Shown piece by piece: positions 7,249-8,678 of a DNA stretch of 8,678 nucleotides. Source of the DNA: Undibacterium sp. (GTDB lineage Bacteria; Pseudomonadota; Gammaproteobacteria; Burkholderiales; Burkholderiaceae_D); NCBI GenBank assembly GCA_019752975.1, contig JAIELM010000196.1:1-8678 (forward strand), written 5' to 3'. The stretch's first letter is position 1; each line of letters begins with the position of its first letter. Both the position numbers and the translations under genes were made by a program. A model generated the notes under the pieces. It was not told the origin of the DNA, made no database searches, and saw only the letters and a list, made by a program, of their open reading frames with translations.

Positions 7249-7270
7249 GCATTTTTTTGCGTCAAAATGC
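7249..7270. repeat. Short inverted repeat in the divergent promoter region
   Basis: GCATTTT (7249-7255) and AAAATGC (7264-7270) form a perfect 7-bp dyad with an 8-base centre. It lies between the candidate kinase promoter and the PfkB gene start, so it could be a regulator binding site. It could also be chance in AT-rich DNA. Confidence 0.4.
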
Positions 7271-7310
7271 AACATTAACCCATTCAAAGTAGGCGACACG
7301 CCGAATCTAC

Positions 7311-8342
7311 ATGATGATAAACCAAAAAACCTATGCAATTTACGGACTAGGCGCCGCCTTAGTGGACACAGAGATTAGTTTGCTGGACACGGATTTGCAA
7401 GCCATGCAAATCGAAAAAGGGGTGATGAGTTTAGTCGATGAGGCTAGGCAACACCAGCTCATGCAGTTGCTGGATACGCATTTGCTTGCCTCCAAACGTG
7501 CTAGTGGTGGTTCTGCTGCGAATACGATTATCGCAGCTAGTTATTTTGGTTGTCATAACTTTTTTTCCTGTAAATTTGCCGACGATGATAATGGTCGCTT
7601 TTACTTGTCTGATTTAACGGCAGCCGGTGTCGTTAGTCCTAGTCATATTGTTCCAGGTCCGGGCATCACCGGTAAGTGTTTGGTGATGATTACACCCGAT
7701 GCCGAACGTAGTATGAATACCTTTTTGGGCGTGAGTGCTGAATTATCGGTGGCTGAATTGGACTTGAATGTTTTGGCGGCCTCTGATTTTGCCTATGTAG
7801 AAGGTTATCTAGTGGGTTCTCAAAGTGCTAAACACGCGGCCGTCACACTATTGCAAGAAGCGCGTCGAGTCGGAACAAAGACGGTTTTAAGCCTATCTGA
7901 CCCGGCTATGGTGCAGTATTTTAGAGACGGTCTTTTGGAGATGATAGGCGATGGTGTCGATTTGATTTTCTGCAATCAGGACGAGGCTCTCGCTTTTACC
8001 CAAACCGAAGATGTGGATCTGGCATGCCAACGCTTGCGCCAGTACGGCAAAACTTTTGCTATTACTTGTGGTGCGCAAGGTGCTATTTTATTTGATGGCA
8101 ATGCGCTGATCAAAGTCGTTGCGCCTAAAGTGACAGCGGTGGACAGTAATGGTGCGGGAGATATGTTTGCTGGAGCATTTTTATATGCATTGTCGCAGTC
8201 CATGGGTTTTCAAGAAGCTGGGACTTTTGCTTGTCTTGCTGCGGCTACGGTGGTCAGTCAATATGGGCCAAGGCTGAGGCCGGAGCAGCATGCTGAGCTT
8301 AAAGCGGTGTTTTCTCATCTTGAATTCAACAGCGAAGTGTAG
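7311..8342 (+). CDS. PfkB-family carbohydrate/nucleoside kinase, adenosine-kinase-like
   Basis: This 343-residue cytoplasmic protein belongs to the ribokinase/PfkB family, which phosphorylates sugars or nucleosides with ATP. The N-terminal strand YAIYGLGAALVDTEISLLD and the family's first signature RASGGSAANTIIAASYFG (GG at 66-67) bind substrate. NQDE (222-225) is the NxxE magnesium/phosphate motif. The second signature, TAVDSNGAGDMFAGAF, has the anion-hole GAGD and catalytic base D284. DxNGAGD rather than DTxGAGD and the overall style resemble bacterial proteins annotated as adenosine kinase, but the substrate cannot be read from sequence. Two adjacent ATGs (7311, 7314) can start it, and neither has a clear ribosome site. 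It diverges from the hybrid kinase, with 153 bp between starts. Its TAG stop lies in the end of an inserted inverted-repeat element; without the insertion the frame would run one Phe further to TGA. Confidence 0.92.
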   Translation: MMINQKTYAIYGLGAALVDTEISLLDTDLQAMQIEKGVMSLVDEARQHQLMQLLDTHLLASKRASGGSAANTIIAASYFGCHNFFSCKFADDDNGRFYLSDLTAAGVVSPSHIVPGPGITGKCLVMITPDAERSMNTFLGVSAELSVAELDLNVLAASDFAYVEGYLVGSQSAKHAAVTLLQEARRVGTKTVLSLSDPAMVQYFRDGLLEMIGDGVDLIFCNQDEALAFTQTEDVDLACQRLRQYGKTFAITCGAQGAILFDGNALIKVVAPKVTAVDSNGAGDMFAGAFLYALSQSMGFQEAGTFACLAAATVVSQYGPRLRPEQHAELKAVFSHLEFNSEV

Positions 8343-8458
8343 GACTTACGCAAAACAGACGCTGGCGTTGTTGCTGTCGCCTTGTAGCACTAAAGTACTA
8401 AAGTGCTGCCTTCGGCTCTGCTTCTAGCTCTAGCAAGCGCAATTTTGCGTAAGTTCTA
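8340..8458. mobile_element. MITE-like 119-bp element with 16-bp inverted ends and 5-bp target duplication
   Basis: The ends taggacttacgcaaaa (8340-8355) and ttttgcgtaagttcta (8443-8458) are inverted repeats matching at 15 of 16 positions. The sequence AAGTG flanks the unit directly on both sides (8335-8339 and 8459-8463), as a target-site duplication would. The interior has no coding frame of note. It holds a tandem 8-bp repeat actaaagt (8389-8396, 8397-8404) and a central hairpin agcact/agtgct (8386-8391 and 8402-8407). This fits a non-autonomous insertion element moved by a transposase encoded elsewhere. I cannot name the parent IS family. It may now also act as a hairpin at the kinase transcript's 3' end. 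Confidence 0.8.
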
Positions 8459-8481
8459 AAGTGTTTTGATTAAAGCGTTTA

Positions 8482-8678
8482 ATGACGATGTTCGCCTCAT
8501 TTTCAAATCGGATGACAGGATACTTTGCCGCGCTCTTTATTGCGGCATTGGGGCTACTGTTTGTCTTATGGTATTTTGGATTTGCTTGGTTGGGTTTGGT
8601 CGGTGCTAATTCCCAAGGTGTAGACCATGCCATTCATCCGCTCGAAGTGCGAGCGGATTTACAAAGGCAAGTCATTTT
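8482..8678 (+). CDS. Membrane protein N-terminus, probable sensor protein, cut by window edge
   Basis: The frame opens at ATG 8482 (second ATG 8488) after an in-frame TGA at 8467-8469 and is open to the right edge, giving 65 codons. After a short N-end with one Arg (MTMFASFSNRMTGY) comes a long hydrophobic stretch (about residues 13-42, FAALFIAALGLLFVLWYFGF and on). A soluble, probably periplasmic segment follows (ANSQGVDHAIHPLEVRADLQ). One N-terminal membrane helix followed by a helical LE-x-RADLQRQ stretch is typical of membrane sensors such as GGDEF/EAL proteins or kinases, but no output domain is visible, so the class is a guess. No strong ribosome site is seen. It lies in the same direction as the PfkB kinase and, apart from the inserted element, would follow it closely. 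Confidence 0.7.
   Translation, partial: MTMFASFSNRMTGYFAALFIAALGLLFVLWYFGFAWLGLVGANSQGVDHAIHPLEVRADLQRQVI

Noticed and set aside
8430..8633. 67-codon minus-strand frame at the right end
   Set aside because: It starts antisense to a plus-strand frame that encodes a clear membrane helix and continues off the edge, and it runs into the inserted element.

Overview
The window reads as an ordinary stretch of a Gram-negative, probably betaproteobacterial chromosome; an Oxalobacteraceae/Undibacterium-like host is my guess from gene style and moderate GC, not a demonstrated assignment. No rRNA, tRNA, CRISPR array, phage gene or transposase gene is visible. I did not find a clearly new multi-gene system. 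The most notable items are a signalling pair and two non-coding inverted-repeat elements.

Layout from left to right. (1) At 1-452 on the minus strand is the N-terminal 150 residues of a B12-binding-domain radical SAM protein that runs off the left edge. (2) At 453-870 is a divergent intergenic region dominated by a long imperfect palindrome (487-666). (3) At 871-1200 (+) is a small exported protein of unknown function built from two copies of one ~22-residue motif. (4) At 1201-1541 is a gene-free stretch with a 9-bp tandem repeat. (5) At 1542-2525 (-) is a REC-GGDEF diguanylate cyclase. (6) At 2652-7157 (-) is a 1501-residue membrane hybrid histidine kinase, CHASE-PAS-PAS-PAS-PAS-HisKA-HATPase-REC-HPt. 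(7) At 7158-7310 is a divergent promoter region. (8) At 7311-8342 (+) is a PfkB-family, adenosine-kinase-like sugar/nucleoside kinase. (9) At 8340-8458 is a 119-bp MITE-like element with 16-bp inverted ends and a 5-bp flanking direct repeat; it supplies the stop codon of the kinase gene. (10) From 8482 to the right edge (+) is the N-terminus of a membrane protein.

How the genes may work together: the hybrid kinase and the REC-GGDEF protein lie in the same orientation, kinase first. The kinase carries its own REC and HPt, so the simplest reading is a phosphorelay (His to Asp to His in the kinase, then Asp in the cyclase) that converts a periplasmic signal sensed by CHASE, plus internal cues sensed by the PAS domains, into cyclic di-GMP. 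Removing the 8340-8458 element and one copy of its flanking repeat on paper leaves the PfkB kinase and the downstream membrane gene only 12 bp apart, so these two were probably a tight transcription unit before the insertion.
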